From the NCBI GenBank assembly GCA_015501605.1, contig JADNRZ010000010.1, positions 434,001-498,000 on the forward strand: a DNA stretch of 64,000 bases, read 5' to 3'. Source of the DNA: Panaeolus papilionaceus (taxonomy: Eukaryota > Basidiomycota > Agaricomycetes > Agaricales). Shown here in pieces: positions 21,541-31,400 of the stretch. The notes below the pieces were generated by a model. The model was not told where the DNA came from and made no database searches. It worked only from the letters and a program-made list of their open reading frames with translations. The number at the start of each line of letters is the position of its first letter. Position 1 is the first letter of the stretch. The position numbers were made by a program, and so were the translations under genes.

Positions 21541-23143
21541 CTAAGTGTAATGCTTCACCACAACACCGTTTATCACTTCTTCCTCTACCCCATTACCTTT
21601 TGGAATGAGGTTGGTCTGCCCATATGCTGCCGTTCGGCTCATGCGCCATTCCTTCATAGTCGGTGGTTGCTTCCCCTGAAGTACGTCCTTGACACCCACT
21701 CTCTGCAGAACAGGGCTTTCGAGTAAGGGAGCAAGAACGACGTCGTCGTTTGGCATGGCGAAATAGAAAACACCTAAACGGGTGTATGATTGTTGGTCAG
21801 GTGGAGGCTGGACAACTCTAGATGATGAGCGTGGTGTCAATTCCGAGTACGCTTGGTAAACCGACAGGGAGTAAGGATACTAAGAATTGCACCTATGAAT
21901 AGTCCCTCGATAGTAGCCCCCTGAAAGGAACTCCATCGCATCCCCCGCGTTGATAACCTCAATATCGAAGTGAATACTATCGAAGGCCAAATGATAAAAA
22001 GAAGGGAGCTTACCAAGGCATTGTCGATGTGCTTTACCCATTTCCAGTTTCCTTCAGGCGTCAGGATTTGGAGCGCTGCGACAGGTTGGCTGTAGAGAAT
22101 CGTGATCGTCCCAAAGTCTAGTTGTGGAATCAAGGGCTAAGAATCAAAGACTCTACGCAAATAGCGACTCGATGCATACCAGTATGTCCTTTCAACCAAA
22201 CATTATTACTCTTTTCTTCTTCCTCCTTTGAACGGGGATAGCTGCGCCGAGGTCAGCGTCAGAATAACCTATATCCCGATTTGACTCACTATTTCATGTA
22301 TCTGACTACGGAACAGCGGAATCAGCATCATTGATCAATCACGTATTTTACCATGACGCACCGTATGTTTCGCCCACATCCGAGTACCCATGTAAATCGG
22401 CCAGTGTGTTTTCGGGAAGTTCAAGCCCAAGTGCGAGAAGTCGAAGTACCGGATGGAGAACATTCTCGTGATTGTGACGCGCAAATGCTTCGATTTCGGG
22501 GAGATAAGGCTGGAGAGCCGGGGGATGGGGCTTTTTTGTGATGTCGCGATTGACTGAAAAAGGTTGACGGGAGGGTTTCCTTACGAAAATGGACCCGAGA
22601 CGCACTGTTGTAATGCTCTATTTGATCCTTCACTCCACCGCCAACACTCTGTTGAGGTCCTATTCATTCAAAAGCTTCAGTTGAGGGAATTAAAACCAAA
22701 CGCACCCAGTATTGTCGCAACTTGAAGCCCTGATACGAACCCGTGGCCTTGATGTTGGCTGCATAAGCTACCTTTTCTTCGTCGCTCAGTTGTGAAAAGA
22801 CGACGTCTGCGATGTCGAACATCCGCTTTGTCTGTATCGAGTTATGGCACGGCCGTAGTCCTAAGTACTGCTTAATGAGTAACTGACCTGATCTTTGTCT
22901 AATCCGTGGTTTATCACATAAAAGAACCCCTGGTTGCACATGGCATCGTGTACTTGACGAGCAAGTTGTGCTCGGCCCTCTGCGGTCCCAGAGAGCGAGA
23001 GATCGATTAACGGAAGGTCGGCATAGTCCACTAACATCATCCGTTAGCAGATTTACGCTCAACCATTAGGACGAAATAAGAGACTCACACTTGGCTTCCG
23101 TGACTGGTGCTGGGGTATAGCTAGGGGGAGCGCTTGTGAACAT
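21541..23143 (-). CDS. 2-oxoglutarate/Fe(II)-dependent dioxygenase (isopenicillin-N-synthase-like)
   Basis: Soluble oxygenase of the DIOX_N/2OG-FeII family; substrate unknown. Ten exons on the minus strand, including 23143-23089, 23030-22888, 22831-22706, 22648-22606, 22553-22362, then short exons (16, 62, 104 and 65 bases) and 21817-21541; 360 residues with consistent phases. N-terminal DIOX_N part: ADLPLIDLSLSG, MCNQGFFYVINHGLD. Iron ligands: HTDFG (H-x-D) and GTIHRVVQPPP (distal His); the 2-oxoglutarate-binding Arg is in YTRLGVFYFAMP. GYSDVGETYVRYMKYYP and PVAALQILTPEG complete the core. All catalytic positions are present, so it appears functional. The first 65 residues are duplicated as a stub at 26848-27008, across segment B. 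Confidence 0.9.
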
Positions 23144-24067
23144 GGTTTAGAACGACGAGCTTCCTGAGAATAATAGATGACGCTATCCGTTATTAGGGAC
23201 CGGTGTGCCATCTAAATGGTCAGCTGAGCAATAGATGTCGCGTCATTCACACCAAAATTGACGGGCTCCATCCAATATGAAGCCTGTTATTATTGGTATT
23301 CAGTAATTCAAGGTTGTCAGGTGTTAAAGAGTAAATCTGGTACCACGGGAGAATTCCGAACACTATGAGGAAACCAATCATAAACTTTACATAAAAAAGA
23401 TCATATAAATTGATTTAAAATAAAATATGTAACCATTGTTGGTCGTTCAGTACGTTTAGTCTTTGCTCGTATTTGAGCTAGCTCAAAAACGTTGGCATCA
23501 TCCTCAAGTTCTATTTATAGCCGTCTCGATAAGCGTTTGTTAGGAGTTCCCCTAGTGCCAAGACCTGCGCACAGCCTATCTCGCGGATCATGATTCTTAC
23601 TGGATTATAAGTCACTGGCTCGTGTGCCGAGCACACTGAAGAGAGATTCAAGTCTCACAATGAAGACCCCTGTAAGACCTGACATCTGTAGGGAGGTTTG
23701 AGACCCTATTTGCCAGTGCGCAGTCAGCCGCTCAGAGATGATAAGATGAAAAGGTAGATGATTACCTTTTGACATGCATAGGCACATGAAGCAATCAAGG
23801 GGCGCATAGTATGTATTCAACAGAAGAGTTCAAGGAAGGGAAATGCACAGTATCAGGCCAGGAGTCGGTGAAATTTCAATCAAGTTTGCGAACAGTGCGG
23901 CGAATGAGATATCATTGGATTCAAGTCGCTTGGAAGTTGGACCTTCGTGTTATGCCTCACTAACATAAATACCACTGTTCCTTGGCTCAGTATGCTTATC
24001 TCAAACGCAAGTTTCGCTTCGACATCACGTACCCATCCCCTGGCTGTTCGAATTGACCTTAACCATC
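23144..24067. other. Intergenic region and left part of segment B
   Basis: Holds the promoter of the dioxygenase gene (minus strand) and, from about 23469, the non-coding left part of segment B, including the hairpin at 23749. No gene recognised; short ORFs are shared with segment A only because the DNA is duplicated. Confidence 0.5.
23749..23770. repeat. Perfect 8-bp-arm hairpin, copy in segment B
   Basis: Identical to the hairpin at 13930-13951 (AAAAGGTA, GATGAT loop, TACCTTTT). Confidence 0.75.
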
Positions 24068-24941
24068 ATGTGCTTTACAAATACTCTCGCCTACCGAAGC
24101 AGAATATACAGTTAGTCGTTTTGTTTTACTCATTATTCAATGTACTACTCTGAACATCATGGTCAAATTTCGCCTCTCATATAACTTGTTGAAGACTTAC
24201 TTCGAAGCAGCTAACTCTCAATATCCAGTCACCATCATTCTTTTTAGCTTCCTGGAGATCATATCCTCAGCCATCTCTGCTGCCAATATTATTAATGATG
24301 ATGAATGGCTTTACGGTAAGGTACATGGTACATAGTAACTGCGTTTTGCCTCATTTACTTCTCATACACCTAGTCCTGCTGTCCAAGATCGCGTTAGGTT
24401 ACTCCATCGTAACATCCTTATGGATCGGTGTTCTGTAAGCCTTTATACTTCAATTTACCCTCGTATTTACGTTGTTTTCTGATCTATTACTTTTCGTCTA
24501 ACTCTAATAGCCTCTTTTATATCAACCGGCCTCTTCAGTCCCATTTTTATACCAAGAAAGCGGTTCACCTGGCCTCTTTTATCGTGTTCGCCTTGACATG
24601 GCCAGGTAAATTTGTTTGCTCTCATGAATGTGGATAGTAAACATTCAACCCTAATCTCTTGCATATAGTCCTCGGATTCATGTTCCTCGCCTTTTTATAT
24701 CACGAGTACCCTTCTCCTTCAGATGCGAGCCGCGATGCAGTTGTGGGGTGTATGGGGATGGCTGGCGTTTTCATATCCATTTCATGTGAGCTTTCTTCTC
24801 TGACTCTCCCTAGATTTCCTAGGTTTAACTTCTTTCGTATACCTCACATATATAGCTTTGATTGCCGCTATAAGAGTAGGTCGTGTTAAAGTTGGAGCTG
24901 ATGGCAACATTGCTGGACCCTCTGTCAACCATGATGCATGA
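24068..24941 (+). CDS. Four-helix membrane protein B1
   Basis: Six exons, 24068-24110, 24229-24315, 24374-24434, 24511-24605, 24669-24785 and 24856-24941, sum 489 bases, 162 residues. Translation: MCFTNTLAYRSRIY, then helix 1 TIILFSFLEIISSAISAAN, helix 2 LLSKIALGYSIVTSLWIGVL, the loop FYINRPLQS shared by the family, helix 3 HLASFIVFALTWPVLGFMF, and helix 4 GMAGVFISISSLIAAIRVGR with a polar tail ending NHDA. It is the intact counterpart of pseudogene A1: it has TAC where A1 has a stop and 8 bases that A1 lacks. The second exon is 6 bases longer than in A1. The loop between helices 3 and 4 differs markedly from that of A2/B2. Confidence 0.75.
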
Positions 24942-25654
24942 TGCATGATCTGCGTTGAAATACCCTGCATTTGTATGCCGTTAACGAATGTTGCGATGGG
25001 AGCCGATGAACATTGGACTTTTACCAGGACAGCGAACCTGACAATACTTGAATATAATCTCGAATATCTTGATAAACCTTATTGAGTGCTCAAGTCGTCT
25101 ATATTTAGCCGCCCAGATAAGAATCGTGATTGGACGGGAATTACGGAATTGCCAAGGGGTTGGAAGCACAGCCAATCTCACTGAGCCTGGGGCTGATCCT
25201 ATTCAATTTCCAGTTACCTATCACTGCCTGGTCAGTCCCTTTAGCGTTTGAAAAGAAATTTTCCGATCAAGCCGCCTCTGAGCTGTGAGGTGTATGCAAG
25301 AGGTTTGAAGCCCCTATTCATAGTTGCGCGCTGGAGTGTAGAAGCTGATCAACATCTCTTAACACAGGTGGGTAACTGAATTAATCAAGGGGTTGCTCAG
25401 CTCGATATGCCTGCGTCGAATGAATGTGATATAGATGGAACGCGCGGCGCAGGAGACCAAGCTTGGGTTCTTCAGCTACTAGTGCGAAGAAGTCGGCGAT
25501 GTCGTTGGACGAAAGTCGGTGGGACGTTGGCGTTATGGACATACATATAAGCCAATGCTTCGTTGACTCGATGCACAAACTATAAAAACGTTCCCCATCT
25601 CCTCCGAGTCGTCATCCACCGATAGCTCCTTGTCTCGACTGAGTTAAAGAAACC
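24942..25654. other. Spacer between the two four-helix genes of segment B
   Basis: Counterpart of 15054-15756. Presumed promoter of the gene at 25655; no gene recognised. Confidence 0.5.
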
Positions 25655-26524
25655 ATGCTCGCCACAGATCTTGGCAGCCGAATCTTTTCCTATGGTTCGT
25701 CTTTTGCCTTTACCCGTCATGGTCATTTGATCGACGAGTTATCTCATCTCGTTATCATTCATCGAGTGTCGATAAATTCGAATGTGCTAACTTGGTTTCA
25801 GTCATCGTCCTCTTGTTCAGCATTATAGACATAGTTTTATCAGCGGCTTCCTCTGGCATGGAAGAGCGGTCTGATTTACGCGGTACGTTTTAACATGCAT
25901 CGTTGTCACATGTGCTACGCAGTGTAGCTCACCTCCGATGCGTCCCAGTCCTCCTGTCAAAGATCTCAGTAGGGTTCGCCATTGCGACGTTTTTATGGAT
26001 TTGTGTTCTGTCAGTCTTTTGTATCTATTGTACTCCCTTAACTTTCCAGGTTCACTCATCAGTTTTTACCAACTCGATCAGTCTGTTCTACATCAACCGC
26101 CCTCATAAATCCCATATCTTCACCAAAAAACCCCTTCACCTGGCGTCTTTTATCCTCCTTATCTTGATTTGGCCAGGTATGATATTTGAAAATGTGACAG
26201 GGGCATCGATTCACCTCCCTTTCTGTTTTGCTATAACCAGTGCTTGGAATAATGACCCTTACCACACTCCGTCAAGAATGTACTTTCAGGAGAGGCTCCT
26301 GGTCAGAAGGCCCGGCATCGATGCGGTGTGGGATTGGCGCGGCGACGGGATCTGCAGGAGTTTTAATCGCTATTTCATGTAAGCCTTCTTCTATGGTTTT
26401 CCTGAGATTGCTGATTCAAAGCTGCTATATATCAGCTTTGATTAGCGCTGTGCGCGTTTATCGCGCTGAAGTGGGACCTGATGGTAACATTTCGGGTCCA
26501 TTGATTGGCACCAGTAAAAGTTGA
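25655..26524 (+). CDS. Four-helix membrane protein B2
   Basis: Six exons of exactly the same sizes as A2: 25655-25694, 25802-25882, 25949-26009, 26082-26176, 26241-26378 and 26436-26524; 504 bases, 167 residues. Helix 1 VIVLLFSIIDIVLSAASSG, helix 2 ISVGFAIATFLWICVL, loop FYINRPHKS, helix 3 HLASFILLILIWPVLGIMTL, loop with one Cys (RQECTF), helix 4 GAATGSAGVLIAISSLISAV, and a tail identical in length to that of A2 (ending GTSKS). Substitutions relative to A2 are concentrated in helix 1 and in the 3-4 loop. The frame is open throughout despite many changes, which argues for continued function. Confidence 0.75.
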
Positions 26525-26847
26525 ATCCGAAGTATCACCTACGCCTTGGACTATCACTTCACGAATGGTTGTAGTGTACTTGATGCGACAGTGGGATTAT
26601 TAGTTTTGGACTTTACTCGGACGTCTACTTATTGCAATCGCATATATCCCAACAAACCCCTATACAGCCCTTGAAACATACATACCCTCATCACGACATA
26701 AGGGTCTGTTCGTTAGCGAGATAAGTAAACAGGAGACTCGAAGGTTTTTAGCGGTTGAATGGGAAGCGCTGTGCGCGAGACCGCAACCCGTCATAATTTC
26801 AAATCACCATCAGCAGCTCATTGATTCGCTGCGGAGCTGTCACACAG

Positions 26848-27008
26848 TAATAGGTCGATTAGTGGCAGGTTTGCATAGTTCGCTAGTAATAGTGATGAGG
26901 GTAAGTATAACAAACTACTAGATGTGGCTCGGAGAAACGAGACGTATGCTTAACCTTTGTTACTGGAGGAGGGGTATAGCTGGGGGGAGGTAGGTAGGTA
27001 GTTGACAT
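26848..27008 (-). pseudogene. 5' stub of a second 2OG/Fe(II) dioxygenase gene
   Basis: Minus-strand ATG at about 27008 opens MSTTYLPPPSYTPPPVTKV, parallel to MFTSAPPSYTPAPVTEAK of the intact gene at 21541-23143. After a short intron it continues with YANLPLIDLLL, matching YADLPLIDLSLSG. The match stops exactly at the right edge of segment B, so the rest of the gene is missing. No catalytic residues remain. Confidence 0.7.
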
Positions 27009-27324
27009 CAGCAGCATTCAGGGACGGCTGGGAGGAATATGTGAGACGCTATATAAACGCGTTTGAGGTATCATCTTTGAAACGAATATCTGTGGAGGTC
27101 AAATAGCGTGATTCACACCGAGATTGTTTTCGGGTTGATCTATTTTGGAAAGCAGAATAGAAGAAATATGCACCTTTCAGATGTGATTTGCAATTTGGTT
27201 ATGGACATCGACCTATCTGGGTACTCGCAAAACCTCCGTAGTTGCCTTGACAATTTCAGCGCCGCAGGGGGACTCGAGAATCACCTTTATAGAGCCTTGT
27301 ATCTCTTTGAAACCTCACGAAATA
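27009..27324. other. Intergenic region between the dioxygenase stub and the amidase
   Basis: Upstream side of the former dioxygenase gene and the 3' flank of the amidase. A short plus-strand ORF (27108-27347) has no recognisable features. Confidence 0.4.
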
Positions 27325-29611
27325 CTACAATTTACCGACTCCTTTAGTATCTTTCCAGGCTTTGATTGCGGCATCGACTATTTCTCCCATGGCAATGACG
27401 CCTTCCTCTTCTAACGTCCGCCCTATCAGCTGGACGCATATCGGAGCATCTTTGAAGACCTCTGGTATGTCTAAAAAAAGCGAGGGTGAGAAGATGATGA
27501 TAACAAGAAATATAGATTCTTACAGAGGTCGTAGTTAGCCTTATCAGCTGTGTTGTAGAAGGTATGAGATGGCTGTTTTACGTCAACCTTCGGGTCGACA
27601 TGAAGCCCTGTCGGGATGATGAGGGCTGTATAATCGAGGTTGTTCCAAATCATCGTATAATTAGCAGCTCTGCACATTCATCATAATCAATATCTAGCCA
27701 AAATGGGAGAGGGGATGAATACTAAGAAGTAACGCACTTGTTATACCCGTGCGGGGGTGCGGTGTAGGGTGCCCCAGGGCTTATTATTGCGTCGACGGGT
27801 CGTCCAGTGCCCGTAATAGCTGTGGTAGCATTCCAGTGTTGCAAGTATTCCTCTCGGAGAATGCGACGAGCCCTGTGGGTCTGCCACAGTGAGAACGCAG
27901 ACACACCCTCTGGGAGATTTCGGAAAGCAGGAGGTGCTTCGTTTTCGGCTTCTGAGATACCAAGAGCGGCCATTTGGGCCTGATATTCCTTGAGATCATC
28001 AACTGCCAGGGACATGCTTGCTATGAGGGGCTCTTGTGTTGGAGACGTCGCAAGCGCATAGTCTTCTGCCGCCCCTGCTGCCCAAATGGCGCTCTAAGGA
28101 ATGGAGTTAGTAACAGTAATATCTTTGACCTGTATTTAGAGCTACGTACGACGTTCTTATAAATCTCGTCGTGCTTATACGGTTTCCAATCAATAACTGT
28201 ATAAGGAATAATCAGCTGAGTGAAGTTGATTGACAAAGAAAGAAAAAAAAGAGAAAAAACTTACCTTTATGGCCCGCGGCAATGAGAGCGTCTCGTGTTT
28301 GCTCCAGTCCTCGGGTGATAGGCGGGTGAGGCTTGATAACCTCGTCGTCCCAAAGTATAGCGAAACAAAGTTTGTCTTTGCCTTCTCCGTGGTCAGCAAG
28401 CTTATATTCACTGTCGTTCCAAGGCTTTCTGATGCTCAGAGGGTCTTTAAGCCAGGGTTTAGACTCAGCCACAACTTGCATGAAGCTTTTAATGCCGTCC
28501 AAAGATTGGGAGATAGGTCCCAAAACAGAAAGTACTGTATCTTGACCTTCAAGAGAATTCACGCAACCGCCATAAGGAACACGACCAAATGACGGTCGCA
28601 GGCCATAGAGGCCATTGAACATGGCAGGAATTCGAATTGAGCTAAACGAATTATTCCTGTTAGCACAGAACGGACAAAGCGCAGACCAACTTACCCTCCA
28701 ATGTCGGATCCTACACCGACAGGGCTTCCTTTGAGAGCAATTAAAGCACCCTCGCCACCGGACGAACCACCAGATGTGAGGGCGCGATTATGGGGGTTGC
28801 GAGTTCGACCAAAAATATGGTTAAACGTTTCCGGCCACTATAAAGGACCCGCGCGATTAGTCGTAGCTCGAAGAGCAGTAGCAACGCGCCTCACCATCAA
28901 GGTTTGTGGGATGTTTGTCTTGACATACAACACTGCTCCTGCTCTCTCTAATATGTCTGCAAGTGTTGAGTTCTGAGTGATTTCGCGTCCGATCCACGAA
29001 ACATAGCCTATAAAACAAGATAATCATTAAATATAATGGAGGATAAGTGCAGTTACGAAATCACCCACCCATGGTTGACTCTATGCCTTTAATATTAATC
29101 TGATCCTTTAAGGAGATCGGTAGCCCTATACACGCAACATCAAGATCACGGCCCTGGAAAATCATGGATATAACTTACCATGCAATGGCCCAACTACCTT
29201 TCCTGTTTCCTTGAGGTGTTTATCGAGCTGCCTTGCTCTTTCCAACGCTCTATCAATGAAGATTTCTGTCAGGCAGTTCACCTAAACGCGCGAGTGAAAT
29301 TAGTAGCTTGCACCCATGATGAGCTAAACAGCCAAACTTACCAGTTGATGTGCAATAACAGCTCTCTTTCCAAACGCAGTGGTGACCTCAACGGCTGTCC
29401 AGGACCCACTAGCCAACCTCTGAAGAATGTCGGCAACATGAGAATTTGTAATCTCAATCTCTTTCGCAGAGAGTAGACCACACGTCTCTGGGACGCCAAT
29501 GACATTCAAGACATCTTGGGATGGCGGATTAGGAAGTACCCAGGCTGTAGGAATGGATGCTGCTTGCTGACGGCGCTTTTGGGCGACAAGGTCTTGCCAC
29601 TGAGTCGACAT
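27325..29611 (-). CDS. Amidase (acetamidase-like, amidase signature family)
   Basis: Hydrolyses carboxamides; fungal relatives (AmdS type) let cells use amides as nitrogen source. About ten exons; the ATG is set at 29611 (MSTQWQDLVAQKRRQQAASIP), the usual N-terminus of the family, rather than an in-frame ATG at 29677. The Ser-cisSer-Lys triad is visible: Lys in GLPISLKDQ, cis-Ser in TSGGSSGGEGALIALKGS, and the nucleophile in SDIGGSIRIPAMFNGLYG. Other landmarks are EIEITNSHVADILQRLASG near the N-terminus, YVKTNIPQTLM, CVNSLEGQDTVLSVLGPIS and ICVQLIGRTLEEEGV close to the C-terminus. No frameshift found; the gene appears functional. It is transcribed in the same direction as the AA9 gene, with no evidence of co-regulation. 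Confidence 0.93.
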
Positions 29612-30196
29612 ATGGGATGAACAAGACAGGCAAGGGCTGATAACAGGGGCGTTCTTTCTTTTTATGGAGCACGCCATATTCGAGTCATAAATCCTGAAAA
29701 GCCATGTGACGCGTGTACAGTGTGTCTGTGTGAGTGCAAGGTATAATTGAGGCTAGGCTTCTGACTTTTCGTGCACTGACAAATGTAAGCTCTGCATCTG
29801 GTGCTGCGGTGACGTTCTAGCGCAAACGTGATCCATGCAGATGTGCAAAAAGGATCGATAAGATGGTAACGCGAGAAAATGACGCGTAAGTGTTGGTAGA
29901 TGCTGACACAACGAAATAGGATTTTAGACAAATTCATGGTAAGAACTGAAGAAGTCGCTCACGGTAGAAGCAGCTAAATTTAGTCATTGGACAAAATAGG
30001 CAATAAACTTAACTAGGCACAACTTACTTACGCCATCTGCGTGTCCGGTTTTCAATGCGTTGCTCGTGTCTGCTTAGTGAGGTTTTTAATAGTTTACGGT
30101 TGGGATTTATTTAGAGTCTTCTGTAGCGATTTCAAAATAGAGTAGCCGACGAAATTTGTAGTAAATATGCGAAATGGATCTTCATTTCCTTTGCCC
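29612..30196. other. Intergenic region between the amidase and the AA9 gene
   Basis: Presumed amidase promoter and AA9 3' flank. No recognisable gene or repeat. Confidence 0.45.
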
Positions 30197-31312
30197 TTAG
30201 CCAAGTCCTGGGTAGACGTTGCCACCAGGAGGAATGTAAGCCTGAAAATGGTTTGGTTTAGTTTACCGGTGCCAAAATACTGGATAGACGTACCTGGTTG
30301 GCAGCCTCGCCTTGGTAGGGGTTGAAGAGAATGCCAGGGTCAGTCGCCTACAGGACTTCAGTTAAGGAAATGTCCATAAAAATGATGCGGTCACTAACTT
30401 TGTAGGCACCAGGGAAGCCGAGACCAGAAGGGTTGAGGCTTCCACCGTTGGTGACGGTCAATTGAATGCAGACCGGGTAGAACTGGGCACCACCAAGCGA
30501 AGATGCGCCGTGCAGGGCAAGGTTCTCGTGACGAAGGAGCTGAAGGACAATTTAAACTCAATTCAGGATCGTCAGGCAAGGGGAAGGGTGAACTACTGAC
30601 ATAGTCGCCGGAGGCGATGTTCTTTGGAATCTTCACATTGTATCTGAAGCCAGACTTAGCGAGCGTATCCGATGCCCATTCACCGTTCTTGTAAACATCT
30701 TGCTGAATCTGGTGGTTTCGTCAGTATTTGAACTCGTTGGCAGACAAACTAGGCTTACCTTGAACCAAGGAGTACCACTGTCGGCCTTCCAGGATGAGCA
30801 TCCGCTGGAAGGGCACTTTGCCATATAGTTGAGAACGGGACCGTAGTGTCCGATTGGCCAGGTGTTCCATTGCACCGTAACGGTACCTCCAGCAGCAACA
30901 GTAGCAGTAATGGGACCCTATACAAACAGTTAATATGTTAAAAGAATTAATTTAGTATTTATATACGTACAGGTGGAAGCTTAGAGTTTCCGATGGAGCA
31001 AGTAATATCGCCGGATGTGGGGTTGGAAATGAAGCCACTGTCGGGTTTGGTTGCTCGGACAACTCTGAGTGGCTAGACATGCAGTTTCAGTTATGTGTCA
31101 CCGGTAATTACAGGGTAAGTTACTTGAGGAGTTGTGTAACCATCTATGTATTTTATCAGTAGGTATTAAGCGAGAAATAGAACAGACAGACCTGTGTTTA
31201 CATCCCAGCCTTTGATGGTCTGCCCGTTGATGACAAGAGATGGCACATATCCGTGAGCGGCAACTTTGCTCACGAGAGCTCCTAGGAACAATGATGATAA
31301 CGACAAACGCAT
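30197..31312 (-). CDS. AA9 lytic polysaccharide monooxygenase
   Basis: Secreted copper enzyme that cleaves cellulose or hemicellulose oxidatively. Eight exons (31312-31192, 31143-31124, 31072-30971, 30917-30759, 30702-30601, 30539-30399, 30347-30294, 30241-30197); 247 residues. The signal peptide (MRLSLSSLFLGALVSKVAA) ends directly before HGYVPSL, so the mature protein starts with the copper-binding His. The second histidine-brace ligand is in WPIGHYGPVLNY, and the axial Tyr in GGAQFYPVCIQL. Cysteines (CSIG, KCPSSGC) are placed for the usual disulfides. LLRHENLALHG is the conserved pre-brace segment. No CBM1 or other C-terminal module: the protein ends PPGGNVYPGLG. Confidence 0.96.
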
Positions 31313-31400
31313 GGTGAGGCCAAAAAGGGTGCTAAATGCGTAGAGAGCGATTGTGCTGTATTGCTTGTCATTTTATACGACTGCAGGCCGCCCAGACATA
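31313..31400 (-). promoter_or_regulatory. Core promoter of the AA9 gene
   Basis: A TATAAAAT box on the minus strand at 31377-31370, about 60 bases before the ATG. No carbon-catabolite site could be assigned with confidence. Confidence 0.5.

Larger units (their letters stand above)
23469..26847 (+). repeat. Segmental duplication, right copy (segment B, ~3.4 kb)
   Basis: Direct copy of 13631-16867. Carries intact versions of both four-helix genes. The left edge is 326 bases upstream of the start of the dioxygenase gene and the right edge abuts a dioxygenase-like 5' stub. Confidence 0.92.

Noticed and set aside
28212..28976. Long ORFs on the plus strand inside the amidase gene
   Set aside because: Antisense shadows of amidase exons.
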